The notes under the pieces: model-generated
Seen by the model: only the letters and a program-made list of their open reading frames with translations
Told to the model about the DNA's origin: nothing
The model's database searches: none
Part shown: positions 7,853-17,305 of the stretch, in pieces
Layout: every line of letters starts with the position of its first letter
Numbering within the stretch: the first letter of the stretch is position 1
From: Hyphomicrobiales bacterium
GTDB taxonomy: Bacteria > Pseudomonadota > Alphaproteobacteria > Rhizobiales > Rhizobiaceae
NCBI GenBank assembly: GCA_900489925.1
Contig: UEHQ01000027.1
Location: 22,299 to 86,298 of the forward strand
DNA length: 64,000 nt
Direction: 5' to 3'
Translations under genes and position numbers: made by a program

Positions 7853-9178
7853 ATGACGCATACCTTCAGGAAATACATGCTGGCAGCAGCATCGGTGATC
7901 GCCCTTGTCGGCGCATCGCCAGCCTTTGCCGCCACCGAACTCAGCGTTCAGCGCTTCTTCGGCGCCTGCGATGCAGACTTCGGCACCAACACCGACGTCA
8001 GCAAGGCGGTTGGCGAATGCGGCATCATCACGTCGCTGATCAACAAGTTCAACGCTGACAATCCGGATGTTCATGTCACGGTTACCACCGTTGAGTGGCC
8101 GGGCTACGACCAGCTGACGGCACAGTTCGCGGCCGGCGATCCGCCAGACATCGTCACCATCCACCAGTCGGTGCTTGCTGATTACCAGTCCAAGGGCCTG
8201 ATCATGCCGCTCGACGACGTGCTGAAGTCCGTCGGCGTCGCTCCGAGCGACTTCACCGATGCCAGCCTTGGCGGCGTGACGAAGGAAGGCAAGATCTACG
8301 GCCTCCCGATCGACAACTGGACCATGCTCTACCACATCAACCTGGACCTCTTCAAACAGGCTGACCTCCTCAACGCCGACGGCACGCCGAAGCTGCCGAC
8401 GAGCCCGGACGAGCTGCTGGCACAGGCAAAGCAGTTCAAGGAGAAGACCGGCAAGCCCTACTTCGTACAGAACCTCGCCAACGAAGTGGCCCTCTATACT
8501 CGTAACCTCTACACCTACCTGTTCCAGCAGGATTCCGACTTCTTCGCCAATCCGAAGCAGGTGAAGCTGAATACGCCCGAGGCCAAGAAGGTGCTCGAGA
8601 TGTACAAGGCGATCTATGACAACGGCGACACCACCAAGGATCTCGACTACGCCGCTGGCATCAATGCCTTCCTCAACGGCGAAGGCGGCGTGCACCTGAA
8701 CGGAACCTGGGTGATCGGCGACTACACCGCATCGTCCGAAAAGGCCGGCACCGCGCTTAACAAGGGCGGCTACGCGGTCTATCCGTATCCGCAGCTCTTC
8801 GCCGGCAAGAAGTCGCAGTACGCAGACGGCCACAGCTGGGCCGTATCGCAGAAGGACCGCTCGCCTGAGGAAACGGCCGCTATCGGCAAGTTCCTGAAGT
8901 TCTTCCACGACAACGACTTCGACTGGTCGCGCACCGGCCACCTGCCGGCAGTCAAGGCAGTCCTCGACTCTGCTCAGTTCAAGGCTCTGCCGCATCGTGA
9001 CACGATCTCGTCGATCGCCACGCTCGGCACGCCGCTGCCGTCGACCGTCCAGCGCCAGTTCGCGATCCAGGACATCATCGGCCAGGAAATGAGCGCAGCC
9101 ATCACCGGCCAGAAGGAAGTGGATGCCGCTCTCACCGACATGGAGTCGCGTATCAACGAACTGCTTGCCAACATCTAA
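7853..9178 (+). CDS. Sugar ABC importer periplasmic binding protein
   Basis: A 441-residue solute-binding protein of the CUT1 (family 1) type. The signal peptide ends in LVGASPAFA, with cleavage before ATELSV. The mature protein has the typical early segment NPDVHVTVTTVEWPGYDQLTAQFAAGDPPDIV and a HLNGTWVIGDY segment near the hinge. GAGGAGGAG precedes the ATG. It ends the operon and is followed by a strong terminator. Its position behind a GH51 arabinofuranosidase and a shared operator family suggests arabino-oligosaccharides as ligand; this is inference from context. Confidence 0.92.
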   Translation: MTHTFRKYMLAAASVIALVGASPAFAATELSVQRFFGACDADFGTNTDVSKAVGECGIITSLINKFNADNPDVHVTVTTVEWPGYDQLTAQFAAGDPPDIVTIHQSVLADYQSKGLIMPLDDVLKSVGVAPSDFTDASLGGVTKEGKIYGLPIDNWTMLYHINLDLFKQADLLNADGTPKLPTSPDELLAQAKQFKEKTGKPYFVQNLANEVALYTRNLYTYLFQQDSDFFANPKQVKLNTPEAKKVLEMYKAIYDNGDTTKDLDYAAGINAFLNGEGGVHLNGTWVIGDYTASSEKAGTALNKGGYAVYPYPQLFAGKKSQYADGHSWAVSQKDRSPEETAAIGKFLKFFHDNDFDWSRTGHLPAVKAVLDSAQFKALPHRDTISSIATLGTPLPSTVQRQFAIQDIIGQEMSAAITGQKEVDAALTDMESRINELLANI

Positions 9179-9207
9179 GGCTCACCTCTCTCCGAGCCTA
9201 AGAGCAG

Positions 9208-9244
9208 ATGCCCGCCGCTGGTCTCGCGGCGGGCATTTTTGTTT
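9208..9244 (+). terminator. Rho-independent terminator of the arabinoside importer operon
   Basis: An 11-base-pair stem ATGCCCGCCGC/GCGGCGGGCAT (arms 9208-9218 and 9226-9236) with a seven-base loop is followed by TTTTTGTTT. It lies between the convergent importer and tehA-like genes. Confidence 0.88.
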
Positions 9245-10267
9245 CTACGAGGCGGCCGGAACCGGCGTTGGCAGCAATTTGCCGCGTAGGAGAAGCACGA
9301 TCGTTCCGATCGCAACCACCAGCACCACCACATTCGCCACGACGAAGAGGATCGGCGCCAATACGTCCACCGCTCCAATGTCACCTCGGCCGACCATCTT
9401 CGAAGCAGCCGTAGAGAGCGCAGTGATACCGAAGGTAAAGGCCCAATAGGACGCCGCCAGAGGCTGCTTGGCGATCCAGGGCAGTAGGCGCAGGAGCAAA
9501 AGCGCCTGCAGGATGGCGTATCCCAGCATCGCATGAACCAGCATGTCGGGCGCCCCTTGCGTGACGCCGAGATAGGCCACGCTGCCAACCGCAGGCGGTG
9601 CGAGCTGGATGCCGAGTGTTGGACGCAGTGGCTCGACAAGGGTGGGCGCTGTCAGCAGGCGGTTGAGAAGAACGGATTCGATCGCCAGCCAGGAGAAGAA
9701 GCCCGCTCCGAACGCCAGCTGTCCCCAGTCGGCATGGCCGAGCGCGCCCGCGACGATTGCGGTGACGAACGAGCCCGCCACGGTCGGCAGATAGAGGACG
9801 GCCGTCGTCGTTGCCGGGTCACGCCCACCACGCCAGAGAATGCCCGTGCGCCACAGCGCGAAGAGAAGCGTGAAAATGGCGCCCAAAGCAAAGATCACCT
9901 CAGCCGCCAATCTGGAATAGGGAAGGAACACCAATGCGATCAGCATCGTCGCAACGCCGGCAAGGCCAATGAAGCAACACTGGATAGCATTTTCGGCCTC
10001 GGCCAGAGCGGCCTTCGGATCGACGATCCATTTTGCGGCATAGAGAATGACCAGAAGCAGCCAGACGGCGACGGCCAGGAAGCCCAGCGTCTCACCGATC
10101 TCGCTCGGCAGAGGCCAGATCGCCGCCGCTGCACGCCAGCTGTTGCTGAGCCCGGCGATGCCGAGAACGATCCCGAAGAAGGCAGCCGGGATGCGCGGCA
10201 ACCGAGCTTGTCTGGCCGGTGACGGAACAGTGTCGGCCAACGACTTCGACGGGGAACCCATGGTCAT
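9245..10267 (-). CDS. tehA: TehA/SLAC1-family membrane channel or transporter
   Basis: A 340-residue protein with about ten membrane segments. Its text closely follows TehA: the N-terminal PAAFFGIVLGIAGLSNSWR, the central TTAVLYLPTVAGSFVTAIVAGALG, GAGFFSWLAIESVLLNRL and LGIQLAPPAVGSVAYL. Homologues are the SLAC1 anion channels and the TDT dicarboxylate transporters; in E. coli overexpression gives tellurite tolerance. GGAGG lies eight bases before the ATG at 10267. No tehB methyltransferase is adjacent. The actual substrate here is unknown. It lies 146 bases after the MFS gene on the same strand, so it could be read from the same transcript. Confidence 0.85.
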   Translation of the reverse strand: MTMGSPSKSLADTVPSPARQARLPRIPAAFFGIVLGIAGLSNSWRAAAAIWPLPSEIGETLGFLAVAVWLLLVILYAAKWIVDPKAALAEAENAIQCCFIGLAGVATMLIALVFLPYSRLAAEVIFALGAIFTLLFALWRTGILWRGGRDPATTTAVLYLPTVAGSFVTAIVAGALGHADWGQLAFGAGFFSWLAIESVLLNRLLTAPTLVEPLRPTLGIQLAPPAVGSVAYLGVTQGAPDMLVHAMLGYAILQALLLLRLLPWIAKQPLAASYWAFTFGITALSTAASKMVGRGDIGAVDVLAPILFVVANVVVLVVAIGTIVLLLRGKLLPTPVPAAS

Positions 10268-10413
10268 TTCGTAACCTCCATATTGGGCACACCGGAGACC
10301 GCTCGCCGATCACTGCCGTCGGCAACATCCACGACCCTTCGTCAATAGACAAGAGCCGTGGCTTGGTCTCTGCGGATGAAGGGTACGATTGCAGTGTTTG
10401 CGAAATTCGGCTC

Positions 10414-11616
10414 TCAGCGCCGCCGTCTGCGCCCATCGAAGTAGAGCAGCAGGCCCAAGCCGATCAGTCCAGCTACCGCCGCGATCAGGGCCGTGCCGGA
10501 ATAACTGCTGATGCCGGTGCCGATTGCAAACAGCAGCGCACTCAGTCCCGCGCCGAGGAAGATGTTGACGGAGATCAGTGCGCTGCCAAGCCCTGGCCGT
10601 TCGGCGATCAGGTCCTGGAGGTAGGTGATCGGAATACTGATCAGCGCCGCCGCACCGATGCCGCTGAGAACAGTCAGCGCATAGACATGCCAGGGTGCTG
10701 AGGCGAAGCCGAGCAGGACCAGATAGACGACATAGATGACGGCACCCAGCGCCAAGGCTGTCACATGGCTCATGATCCGCTGCGCCCGACCCCAGATGAT
10801 GATGAAAACTACCTCAAAGAAGGCCACGATACCGACGAGCACGCCGATGTCGGTAACAGTGCCATGCGCCGCGCCTGTTACGATCAGCGGCAGGATGGCG
10901 CCATTTACGTGCAGTGTGCTGCTGATCAATGCCACCGCAACAACGCGAACAAAGACACGCGGCGACAAGACCTCGCCGAGTGCTGCGAGATAGGAAAGGT
11001 GGTGCGTGGCAGCCTTGTCCGTCCCGCTCTGGCGCGGAAGGAAGATCGCAATCAAAGTGAGGCAGACGACGCAGGCGAGCGCGGCAAACAGGTAGGCCGG
11101 CAGCATCGTCGTCGAGCCCGCCAGCAACGCACCGATAATTCCCGGGACCAGCACCCAGGAAAGCGAGATCATCGCGCGCACACCCGAGTTCACGGTCGCG
11201 ACGTCGTTTCGCGACATACCCTTGGTTGTTGCCCGCACGTTGGCGAAAAGCAGCGAATTCAGCGAGCCATAGACCGGCAGCAACAACAGTGCACTGAAAA
11301 CGAAGGTCGCCTGCGCGGGCAGGACGTAGACAGCGCCATAGCCCAGGATGCCGAAGACGGCTGCGACGATCATCATCGAGCGATATTCGCCGATGCGGTC
11401 AGCCAGGTTGCCAAGCAGAATGCTGACGATGACGTTGACGGCTGCGGCCGCGAAGATCAGGCCCGAATAGACCCCGTTGCTCAGGCCCAGCTCGCGGATG
11501 CCGACAACGGATTGATAGGGCGACGTTGCAGCGCCTGCGAAGCCGAAGGCAAAGATCGCAAGCATACTGACCCGGATCGTCGGGTTACGGAATACATCGG
11601 GGAGGGGACGGGTCAT
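10414..11616 (-). CDS. MFS transporter resembling sugar efflux (SetA) proteins
   Basis: A 400-residue, roughly 12-helix major facilitator. FGFAGAATSPYQSVVGIRELGLS near the start and GNLADRIGEYRSMMIVAAVFG after helix 2 are in the style of the Set sugar-efflux and related permeases. Start choice is open: ATG 11616 gives MTRPLPDVFRN, whereas an in-frame TTG at 11640 adds eight residues; neither has a clear ribosome binding site. It follows the M81 gene after about 95 bases and seems to be the last member of the leftward ridA-rpiR operon. It could export a sugar by-product or import the operon's substrate; the sequence does not tell. Confidence 0.85.
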   Translation of the reverse strand: MTRPLPDVFRNPTIRVSMLAIFAFGFAGAATSPYQSVVGIRELGLSNGVYSGLIFAAAAVNVIVSILLGNLADRIGEYRSMMIVAAVFGILGYGAVYVLPAQATFVFSALLLLPVYGSLNSLLFANVRATTKGMSRNDVATVNSGVRAMISLSWVLVPGIIGALLAGSTTMLPAYLFAALACVVCLTLIAIFLPRQSGTDKAATHHLSYLAALGEVLSPRVFVRVVAVALISSTLHVNGAILPLIVTGAAHGTVTDIGVLVGIVAFFEVVFIIIWGRAQRIMSHVTALALGAVIYVVYLVLLGFASAPWHVYALTVLSGIGAAALISIPITYLQDLIAERPGLGSALISVNIFLGAGLSALLFAIGTGISSYSGTALIAAVAGLIGLGLLLYFDGRRRRR

Positions 11617-11711
11617 GTCGTGCAATTGAGCGAGTGGCAAGTCACCCGGCCACCGGGCGACCTGCGCCTTGGCAAGTTCGGCGTAGCGCCGAAACCTGCC
11701 AAGGCAGAATG

Positions 11712-13148
11712 TCAGTCTTGCCAGCGCGCCGAAAGGCGAGCCCGCGCTTCATAGGAAAAATTGCGGTCGAACGGAAATGCCGGCCGGGCACGATGCAGGC
11801 TGGCAAGCCCCTCGATATCCTGGTTGACCACACCTTCCGTCAGCGCCATCAGGTTCGGGTTGGCGATCGGCGCCAGTTCCGGCGACAGATAGCCGGATTT
11901 GACGACGAGCAGCCGCGCGGTCTTCGGATCAAGCCCGAGGCGGGTAAAGTCGGCGATGTTGTGGTAGGGGCGACGGCGCGCGGCCAGCACGACCGTAATG
12001 CCCCCGATACGCACCACGGCCTGACGCTCCGCTACAGGACCCGGATCATCGACACCGATAACCACGGCTTCGACCTTTGCGGGCACACTCGACGGATCGA
12101 GATTACCGCCGATGGAGAGCGTCAGCGTCGCGCCCTTGCTTGCGGCAAAGCATGCCTCGACGGCGGGACGATCAGTGATACCGGCGATGAGGGCGCCATC
12201 GAACTTGCGATCGATCAACGCCTTCAAGACATCGGCTCGATCGCCAACGCCACCGCCGGTCGGGTTATCAGCGGAATCCGCGAGGATGACCGGCGCCGTG
12301 GAGGTCTTCTCCGCGATATCAAGCATCTCGGCAAGTGGGCCGGTGGTCGGCCCGAAGCGGAAGTCCTCGCGCGCGTTCCAGTAGGAAAGAGCAATGTCTT
12401 CGGCAGCCTTGGCGGCGGCCTTCTTGTCGGCACCTGTCACAACGGCGCAGGCTGTCGCGCGTGGTTCGTCCGCCCAGACGTAGCCGATCATCAGATTGGC
12501 GTCGAGGACGCCGGGCCGTTCATCAAACGTCGGCAGCGCCTCATAGAGGCTCTTGGCCGGTTCGTCCTCCGTCGAAGTACGTTCGCCCGGCCAAAGAACC
12601 GGAACCGGTGCCCAGGCAACCCCAGGGCGGTTGCCGCTCTTCAGCGCCTCCACCAGCATCGACCAGGCGCGAACCATGGTTTCACGCACATCGATGTGCG
12701 GCGCCGTGCGGTAGGCGGCGAAGATATCAAGCTGATCGATGATCGTCTGGCTGACGTTACCGTGCAGGTCGTAGCTTGCGGCAACGACGCAATCCGGCCC
12801 CACGACAGCGCGCGCCGCCGAGATCCAGTCGCCCTCGGCGTCGTTCATGCCCTCGACATTGACGGCACCGTGCATGGCGAGATAGAGCCCGTCGAGTGGC
12901 AGCGATGCCTTCAGAAGATCGAGAAACTCGCTCTTGAAGGCTTCATAGGCCACCCGTGACACCGGGCCGCCCGGCACGGCACGCGCGTGAAGGAGCGGAA
13001 GGTGCTCGATGCCCTCCGCCTTGAGAAAGTTGAAATACTCCGCGCCCAGAAGCTCCGCGCCCCGCAGGACGCGAAAATCCTCGACAGCCATCAGCACCGG
13101 AGAATAGGTGCTGCATTCCGTATGAAGTCCACCGACGGCAATCCGCAT
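11712..13148 (-). CDS. M81-family metalloprotein (MlrC-like), first copy
   Basis: A 478-residue protein of the MlrC family, named after the enzyme that degrades linearised microcystin. Metal-ligand motifs are visible: D127 and H129 in SYDLHGN and H151 in TAPHID. The N-terminal GGLHTECSTYSP and the central ADSADNPTGGGVGD are also characteristic. Most members of the family sit in catabolic clusters and have no proven substrate; peptide or amide cleavage is the family-level expectation. It is spaced 22 bases after the GH20 gene. A second, distant paralogue lies at 17812-19287 in the same cluster. Confidence 0.88.
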   Translation of the reverse strand: MRIAVGGLHTECSTYSPVLMAVEDFRVLRGAELLGAEYFNFLKAEGIEHLPLLHARAVPGGPVSRVAYEAFKSEFLDLLKASLPLDGLYLAMHGAVNVEGMNDAEGDWISAARAVVGPDCVVAASYDLHGNVSQTIIDQLDIFAAYRTAPHIDVRETMVRAWSMLVEALKSGNRPGVAWAPVPVLWPGERTSTEDEPAKSLYEALPTFDERPGVLDANLMIGYVWADEPRATACAVVTGADKKAAAKAAEDIALSYWNAREDFRFGPTTGPLAEMLDIAEKTSTAPVILADSADNPTGGGVGDRADVLKALIDRKFDGALIAGITDRPAVEACFAASKGATLTLSIGGNLDPSSVPAKVEAVVIGVDDPGPVAERQAVVRIGGITVVLAARRRPYHNIADFTRLGLDPKTARLLVVKSGYLSPELAPIANPNLMALTEGVVNQDIEGLASLHRARPAFPFDRNFSYEARARLSARWQD

Positions 13149-13170
13149 CGTCTCAATCCTGGATTCGGGT

Positions 13171-15087
13171 TTACAATTTCGGGCTCAGCGGAACGATGGC
13201 CGAGAACCGATGCCAGTCCTTCTTCGCCTTCGGCGTCCACGCAGCTTCGGCGATTGCCGGCAGGCGCGGGAAGACGAGACGGTTGAAATAGCCGCGCGAC
13301 AGGAAGTGTTCGGACCAGATGCAGGCCTGCACGCCCTTCATCTTGTCCTTGAGCTCTTCCGGGAAGTCACCCTCGGCCTCGTAGCCATAGGTATGTGCCG
13401 GCGGGACCGTGCCGGCCCAGCTGGCGCCCGGCTCCTGGAACGCTTCAGCCTGAACCATGTCGAGATAATAGGCCTGGCCGGGCGTCATCACGACTTCATA
13501 GCCCTGCTTGGCCAGATCGATACCGACCTGCGGGTTTTCCCAGGCCATCAGCAACGAGTCCTTGGAGGCAACGCCACCGCCATGGGCAACCTCGTTCCAG
13601 CCCGCAAGCTTGCGCCCACGCGCCGTCAGCATATCCTTGATGCGCTTCAGGAAATAGGACTGCAGCGCGAAGGTGCCCGAGATGCCTTCCTGTTCCATCA
13701 GCTTCTTGGCAAGCGGGGAGGCGAGCCAGGAACCGTTCGCCACTTCGTCGCCGCCGATATGGATGTATTCGGACGGGAAGAGTTCGACCATTTCGTCGAA
13801 CACCTTCTCGAGGAATTCGTAGGTCAGCGGTACGGCCGGGTTCAGGGCATTGTTCGGATAGCCCTGTACCGAATGGTAGCTGTCGGGTGCTTCCTGCCCA
13901 TCGGTCAGGTCCGGCAATGCAATCAGCGTCGCGGAGTTGTGTCCGGGGATATCGATCTCAGGAACGACCTCAACGCCGAGCGCCGCCGCGTGAGCGACGA
14001 TATCGCGAACGTCATCCTGCGAGTAGAACCCGCCAACGGGCTCGGCGCCATTGCCGAGCTGCGGCAGCAGCGGTTCGTCAGGACCACGAAGGACACCTGT
14101 TGTCGTCAGCGTCGGATAGGCCTTGATTTCGAGACGCCAGGCCTCGTCATCGGTCAGATGCCAATGGAAGATATTGAGCTTGAACCAGGCAAGTATATCG
14201 ATGAGCCGCTTGAGGTCGGCCACTGGATAGAACTGGCGCGAGACATCGAGATGGCACCCGCGCCAGACATAGCGCGGCTTGTCCGCAATCGTGCCCGAAG
14301 CCGGGAAGCGGAATCTGTTCGGCTCGCTGCGCGCGCCGTGCAGCAGTTGCGCAAGCGAGGTGAGACCGTATTGGCGGCCGGCCGCATTCGAATAGGCGAG
14401 CGTGACCTCCTGGGTTGAAAAAGTCAGCTTGTAGCCTTCCTTGGCAACCGACGGATCGTGCGCGAAACGCACCGGCCGCCCCTGCGGAGAAACCGAAAGG
14501 TTGAACGGCGCGTGGCCACTCTCGAAGAGACGGCGAAAAAGGGCAAGCGCCGTCGACACCGCCGTGAGCTCGTCCTTCGACGAGCCTTCGGCGGGATAAA
14601 GAACGACCGGGAAACCATCCCCGGGGATCGCATCGATCTCAGCTGGCCAGGGCTGCAGGGCAAAGGGCAGCTCCAGTCGGCCTTCCGGCAGCAGCACCGG
14701 CGGCGGCTCGCTGACACGGCCTTCCAGCAGCAGATCGGACACCGCGATGGGCACATGCTTGCCGTCTGCCAGCGTCACGTAAGCCGACTTGGCGCCGTCA
14801 GTGCAATGCTTTGCCGGACGGTGCAGACCGCTGACGGTGAAAACCCAGCTCGCGCCGGGTTCGATCGACAGCCCCGCGGGCGGAGCAAATTCATGGAAAT
14901 TGGCATTGCGCCGCTGGAAGACGGCGTTCTCGCAAGCCTTCGGGTCGATCACGCGGGTCAGCGACGTGTAGACGAGCTTGAACCCTGTCAGCGCCTCGTC
15001 CGAGAGGTTGAACAACGAGAACGTAAAGCGTCCGTTCGGACCGCCCTCCGGATTCCACGTTGTTTCAAGGCGATAAGCCGCTTCCAT
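13171..15087 (-). CDS. Beta-N-acetylhexosaminidase, glycoside hydrolase family 20
   Basis: A 638-residue enzyme that removes terminal beta-linked GlcNAc or GalNAc by substrate-assisted catalysis. An N-terminal beta domain precedes the barrel, which begins with RYVWRGCHLDVSRQFYPVADLKRLID. FHWHLTDDEAWRLE follows, and the catalytic Asp-Glu pair is D447-E448 in HIGGDEV. No signal peptide is seen, so it should act in the cytoplasm on imported substrate. AGAGGAAC lies before the ATG at 15087. It lies in a tight operon with an SDR, an RpiR regulator and an M81 protein. No nagA or nagB homologue occurs in the window, so the fate of the released amino sugar is not encoded here. Confidence 0.93.
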   Translation of the reverse strand: MEAAYRLETTWNPEGGPNGRFTFSLFNLSDEALTGFKLVYTSLTRVIDPKACENAVFQRRNANFHEFAPPAGLSIEPGASWVFTVSGLHRPAKHCTDGAKSAYVTLADGKHVPIAVSDLLLEGRVSEPPPVLLPEGRLELPFALQPWPAEIDAIPGDGFPVVLYPAEGSSKDELTAVSTALALFRRLFESGHAPFNLSVSPQGRPVRFAHDPSVAKEGYKLTFSTQEVTLAYSNAAGRQYGLTSLAQLLHGARSEPNRFRFPASGTIADKPRYVWRGCHLDVSRQFYPVADLKRLIDILAWFKLNIFHWHLTDDEAWRLEIKAYPTLTTTGVLRGPDEPLLPQLGNGAEPVGGFYSQDDVRDIVAHAAALGVEVVPEIDIPGHNSATLIALPDLTDGQEAPDSYHSVQGYPNNALNPAVPLTYEFLEKVFDEMVELFPSEYIHIGGDEVANGSWLASPLAKKLMEQEGISGTFALQSYFLKRIKDMLTARGRKLAGWNEVAHGGGVASKDSLLMAWENPQVGIDLAKQGYEVVMTPGQAYYLDMVQAEAFQEPGASWAGTVPPAHTYGYEAEGDFPEELKDKMKGVQACIWSEHFLSRGYFNRLVFPRLPAIAEAAWTPKAKKDWHRFSAIVPLSPKL

Positions 15088-15113
15088 AGTCGTTCCTCTT
15101 TATGATTTTGTTC

Positions 15114-15890
15114 TTAGTAGTCTGCGGATTGGGAGAAGGTGCGGGCAAGCTCCGCCTGACCGGCCGTCAGACCGCAGTCGACGGGGAGGCACACACCGCT
15201 GATCGCGGCAGCCTGCGGCCCGGCCAGAAAGCCGACAGCATTGGCAACGTCCTTCGGATCGACGACGCGCTGCAACGGATACCAGCGCCGGGCTTCCTCA
15301 AAGACGTTGGGATTGGCAGCCGCCCGCGCTTCCCAGGCCTGGGTCCGCACGGTGCCCGGCGCGATCGCGTTGGAGCGAATGCCGAACTTGCCGTATTCGA
15401 CCGCAACCAGCTTGGTAAAATGAAGCAGACCGGCCTTGGCCGCGCTGTAGGCCGGATGTCCGAAGACGCTCATGCCGTTGACCGAGGCAATGTTGATCAC
15501 GGACCCCTTGGCCGCTTTCAACTGCTCTTCAAGTGCATGGAAGCAGAGGAACGGCGCTTCGAGGTTGAGCGCGTGATCGGCGCGCCAGTTTTCCGGCGTG
15601 GTGGATTGCAGGCTGACACTGCGGGCGGCGCCGGCATTGTTGACCAGCGTCTTTACCGAGCCGAGGGAAGCAGCCTTTCTCGCCATTTCAGCCGTGCTCT
15701 CGACACTGGTGACGTCGCAGGCGAAGGCCACGAAACGCTCGATCGGGCCAAGGGCGCGCGCTGCCTTTTCGGCGGCGGCGAGATCGATGTCGACAAGCAG
15801 GATGATGTCGTGATCGTCGGCAAGCCGGCTGGCGATGGCCCGACCTATGTCGCCCGCAGCGCCTGTTACGATCGCTACCGATTGTGTCAT
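15114..15890 (-). CDS. Short-chain dehydrogenase/reductase (SDR)
   Basis: A 258-residue classical SDR. The NAD(P) loop is VTGAAGDIGRAIA (about residues 8-20), NNAGA follows, and the active site is a Ser in INIASVNG with YSAAKAG carrying Tyr and Lys. The acidic residue after the second strand (LLVDIDLAAAEKAA) favours NAD. GGAAGGA precedes the ATG. It sits between the regulator and the hexosaminidase with 26-base gaps, so it probably oxidises or reduces a sugar derived from the GH20 substrate. The exact substrate is unknown. Confidence 0.9.
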   Translation of the reverse strand: MTQSVAIVTGAAGDIGRAIASRLADDHDIILLVDIDLAAAEKAARALGPIERFVAFACDVTSVESTAEMARKAASLGSVKTLVNNAGAARSVSLQSTTPENWRADHALNLEAPFLCFHALEEQLKAAKGSVINIASVNGMSVFGHPAYSAAKAGLLHFTKLVAVEYGKFGIRSNAIAPGTVRTQAWEARAAANPNVFEEARRWYPLQRVVDPKDVANAVGFLAGPQAAAISGVCLPVDCGLTAGQAELARTFSQSADY

Positions 15891-15916
15891 TCTACATCCT
15901 TCCCTGCATGAAAATG

Positions 15917-16780
15917 TCAGTCCCCAAGAAGCTGACGGTCATCACCGTCACGATGGGCGACGAGTTGTTGCTTGATACGGCGGAGTGTCACTGCCGCCTG
16001 CGGTTGAACGGCATAGGCCACCAGGCTCGCGAGGATGTCGACGACAGCGAGGTAAGCGATGCGTGTCGACGTTGGCCGGAAGATATTGTTGCCTTCCGGC
16101 AGGTCGATCGGCACGACGATGTCTGCGGATTGCGCGACAGGGCTATTTGCCTGAGTCAGCGCGATGGTTGTCACCTTGGTTTCACGCGCCAGCGCAAAAG
16201 AGCGCACAAGCTCCATGTTGCGGCCGGAAAAGGAGGAGCCGATGACGACGTCCTTGGGCTTGGCAGCAGCCGTCATCATCAGCTGCATGCTGTGGTCGGA
16301 GCTTGCGGTCACATGCAGGCCAAAGCGGAAGAGGCGGTTCTGCAGTTCGCTTGCGATCATCGAGGAATTGCCGCCCGAGCCGAAGGCATAGATCATCTCG
16401 GCACGCGCGAGCTTTTCCGCCGCTTCCTCAAGGGCAGCCAGATCGAGCGAGCGATGCAGGAGAAACAGTGCGTTCTGCGCCTTGGTAACAATATCTTGCG
16501 CCACATCGCCGGGGTTGCGGCTCTTCGGCTCCGGCCGGATGTAGCGCATCCCGACATAAGCGGTACGCGCCAGTTGGATCTTGAAATCGGCGAAGCTGTC
16601 GCAGCCGACGCGGCGGCAAAAACGCGTCACGGTCGGCGGCGACACATCGGCCTTTTCAGCGAGCTCGATGATCGAGGCGTTGACCGCAAACTCGAAGTCA
16701 TTGAGCAGAATATCGGCAATACGAGTTTCCGACGGCGAAAGCCGGGCCTTCTCTTCCTGCAATGTAGAGAAAATATCCAT
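15917..16780 (-). CDS. RpiR/MurR-family transcriptional regulator
   Basis: A 287-residue regulator with an N-terminal helix-turn-helix (about residues 15-75: ILLNDFEFAVNASIIELAEK, then DVSPPTVTRFCRRVG) and a C-terminal SIS sugar-phosphate isomerase-like domain (YAFGSGGNSSMIASELQ, then VVIGSSFSGRNMELV). Members usually sense phosphorylated sugars or amino sugars. GAAAGGAAG precedes the ATG. Palindromes of the TGAAA..TTTCA type, typical of this family, lie in the ridA/NTF2 intergenic region and before the Gfo/Idh-transporter operon. I infer that it controls both. Confidence 0.9.
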   Translation of the reverse strand: MDIFSTLQEEKARLSPSETRIADILLNDFEFAVNASIIELAEKADVSPPTVTRFCRRVGCDSFADFKIQLARTAYVGMRYIRPEPKSRNPGDVAQDIVTKAQNALFLLHRSLDLAALEEAAEKLARAEMIYAFGSGGNSSMIASELQNRLFRFGLHVTASSDHSMQLMMTAAAKPKDVVIGSSFSGRNMELVRSFALARETKVTTIALTQANSPVAQSADIVVPIDLPEGNNIFRPTSTRIAYLAVVDILASLVAYAVQPQAAVTLRRIKQQLVAHRDGDDRQLLGD

Positions 16781-16805
16781 CCCGACTTCCTTTCCGCTTC
16801 AGACG

Positions 16806-17195
16806 CTATCGATCCTTCGGCTTATACGCGACGCAGTCGATTTCAACCTTGCAATCGACCATCATCGAAGACTGAACACAGGCGCGCGCGGGCGGGTGTT
16901 CACCGAAATACTGCTGATAGATGCCGTTGAAGGTCCAGAAATCACGCGGATCGTCGAGCCAGACGCCGCAACGAACCACGTGCTCGAGGCCGTAGCCGGC
17001 TTCTTCAAGAATCGCGATGACGTTCTGGATCGTCTTGTGGGTTTGCGCGACGATATTGCCGTCGATTATTTCGCCGTTTTCCATGGCGACCTGGCCCGAA
17101 ACATAGAGCCAGCCGTCAGCTTCGACCGCGCGGGCGAACGGCAGCGGCTTGCCGCCGGCACCCTTCTGAACCGTGCCATAACGCTTGATGGACAT
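16806..17195 (-). CDS. RidA-family protein
   Basis: A 129-residue RidA/YjgF protein. Motifs are the N-terminal PFARAVEADGWLYVSGQVAM, TIQNVIAILEEAGYGLEHVVR, and PPARACVQSSMMVDCKVEIDCVAY, which contains the family arginine-and-Cys segment. RidA proteins hydrolyse reactive enamine/imine intermediates from PLP enzymes. That fits the PLP-dependent aldolase-like gene in this cluster. ATG 17195 is chosen over an upstream frame extension because AAGGA lies eight bases before it and the family starts here. It heads the leftward operon, 25 bases before the RpiR gene. Confidence 0.9.
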   Translation of the reverse strand: MSIKRYGTVQKGAGGKPLPFARAVEADGWLYVSGQVAMENGEIIDGNIVAQTHKTIQNVIAILEEAGYGLEHVVRCGVWLDDPRDFWTFNGIYQQYFGEHPPARACVQSSMMVDCKVEIDCVAYKPKDR

Positions 17196-17206
17196 TGACC
17201 GATCCT

Positions 17207-17221
17207 TGCAAATTATTTTCG
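17207..17221. promoter_or_regulatory. Possible RpiR operator, ridA side
   Basis: TGCAAATTATTTTCG lies 11 bases before the ridA start codon. It matches 11 of 15 bases of the palindrome at 26357-26371 and also shares an AATTTATTTTCG-like core with 26284-26298. The site is imperfect on its own; its weight comes from recurrence. Confidence 0.4.
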
Positions 17222-17279
17222 TGATACGTTGACAAAGGACCATATTAAGCGGAATTTGACCAGCGAAAAACATCATTCA

Positions 17280-17293
17280 TGAAAAGAATTTCA
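17280..17293. promoter_or_regulatory. Palindromic RpiR-type operator before the NTF2-like gene
   Basis: TGAAA-AGAA-TTTCA is a perfect palindrome in its five-base arms, 12 bases before ATG 17306. A TTGACA occurs at 17229-17234 upstream. The ATG at 17279 overlaps the palindrome, a reason to prefer the later start codon. Confidence 0.5.
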
Positions 17294-17305
17294 ATCGGGA
17301 ACCCC

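Noticed and set aside
10765..11754. Plus-strand frame of 329 codons opposite the MFS gene
   Set aside because: Antisense to a clear 12-helix transporter; the translation is rich in Asp, Arg and Gln without pattern.
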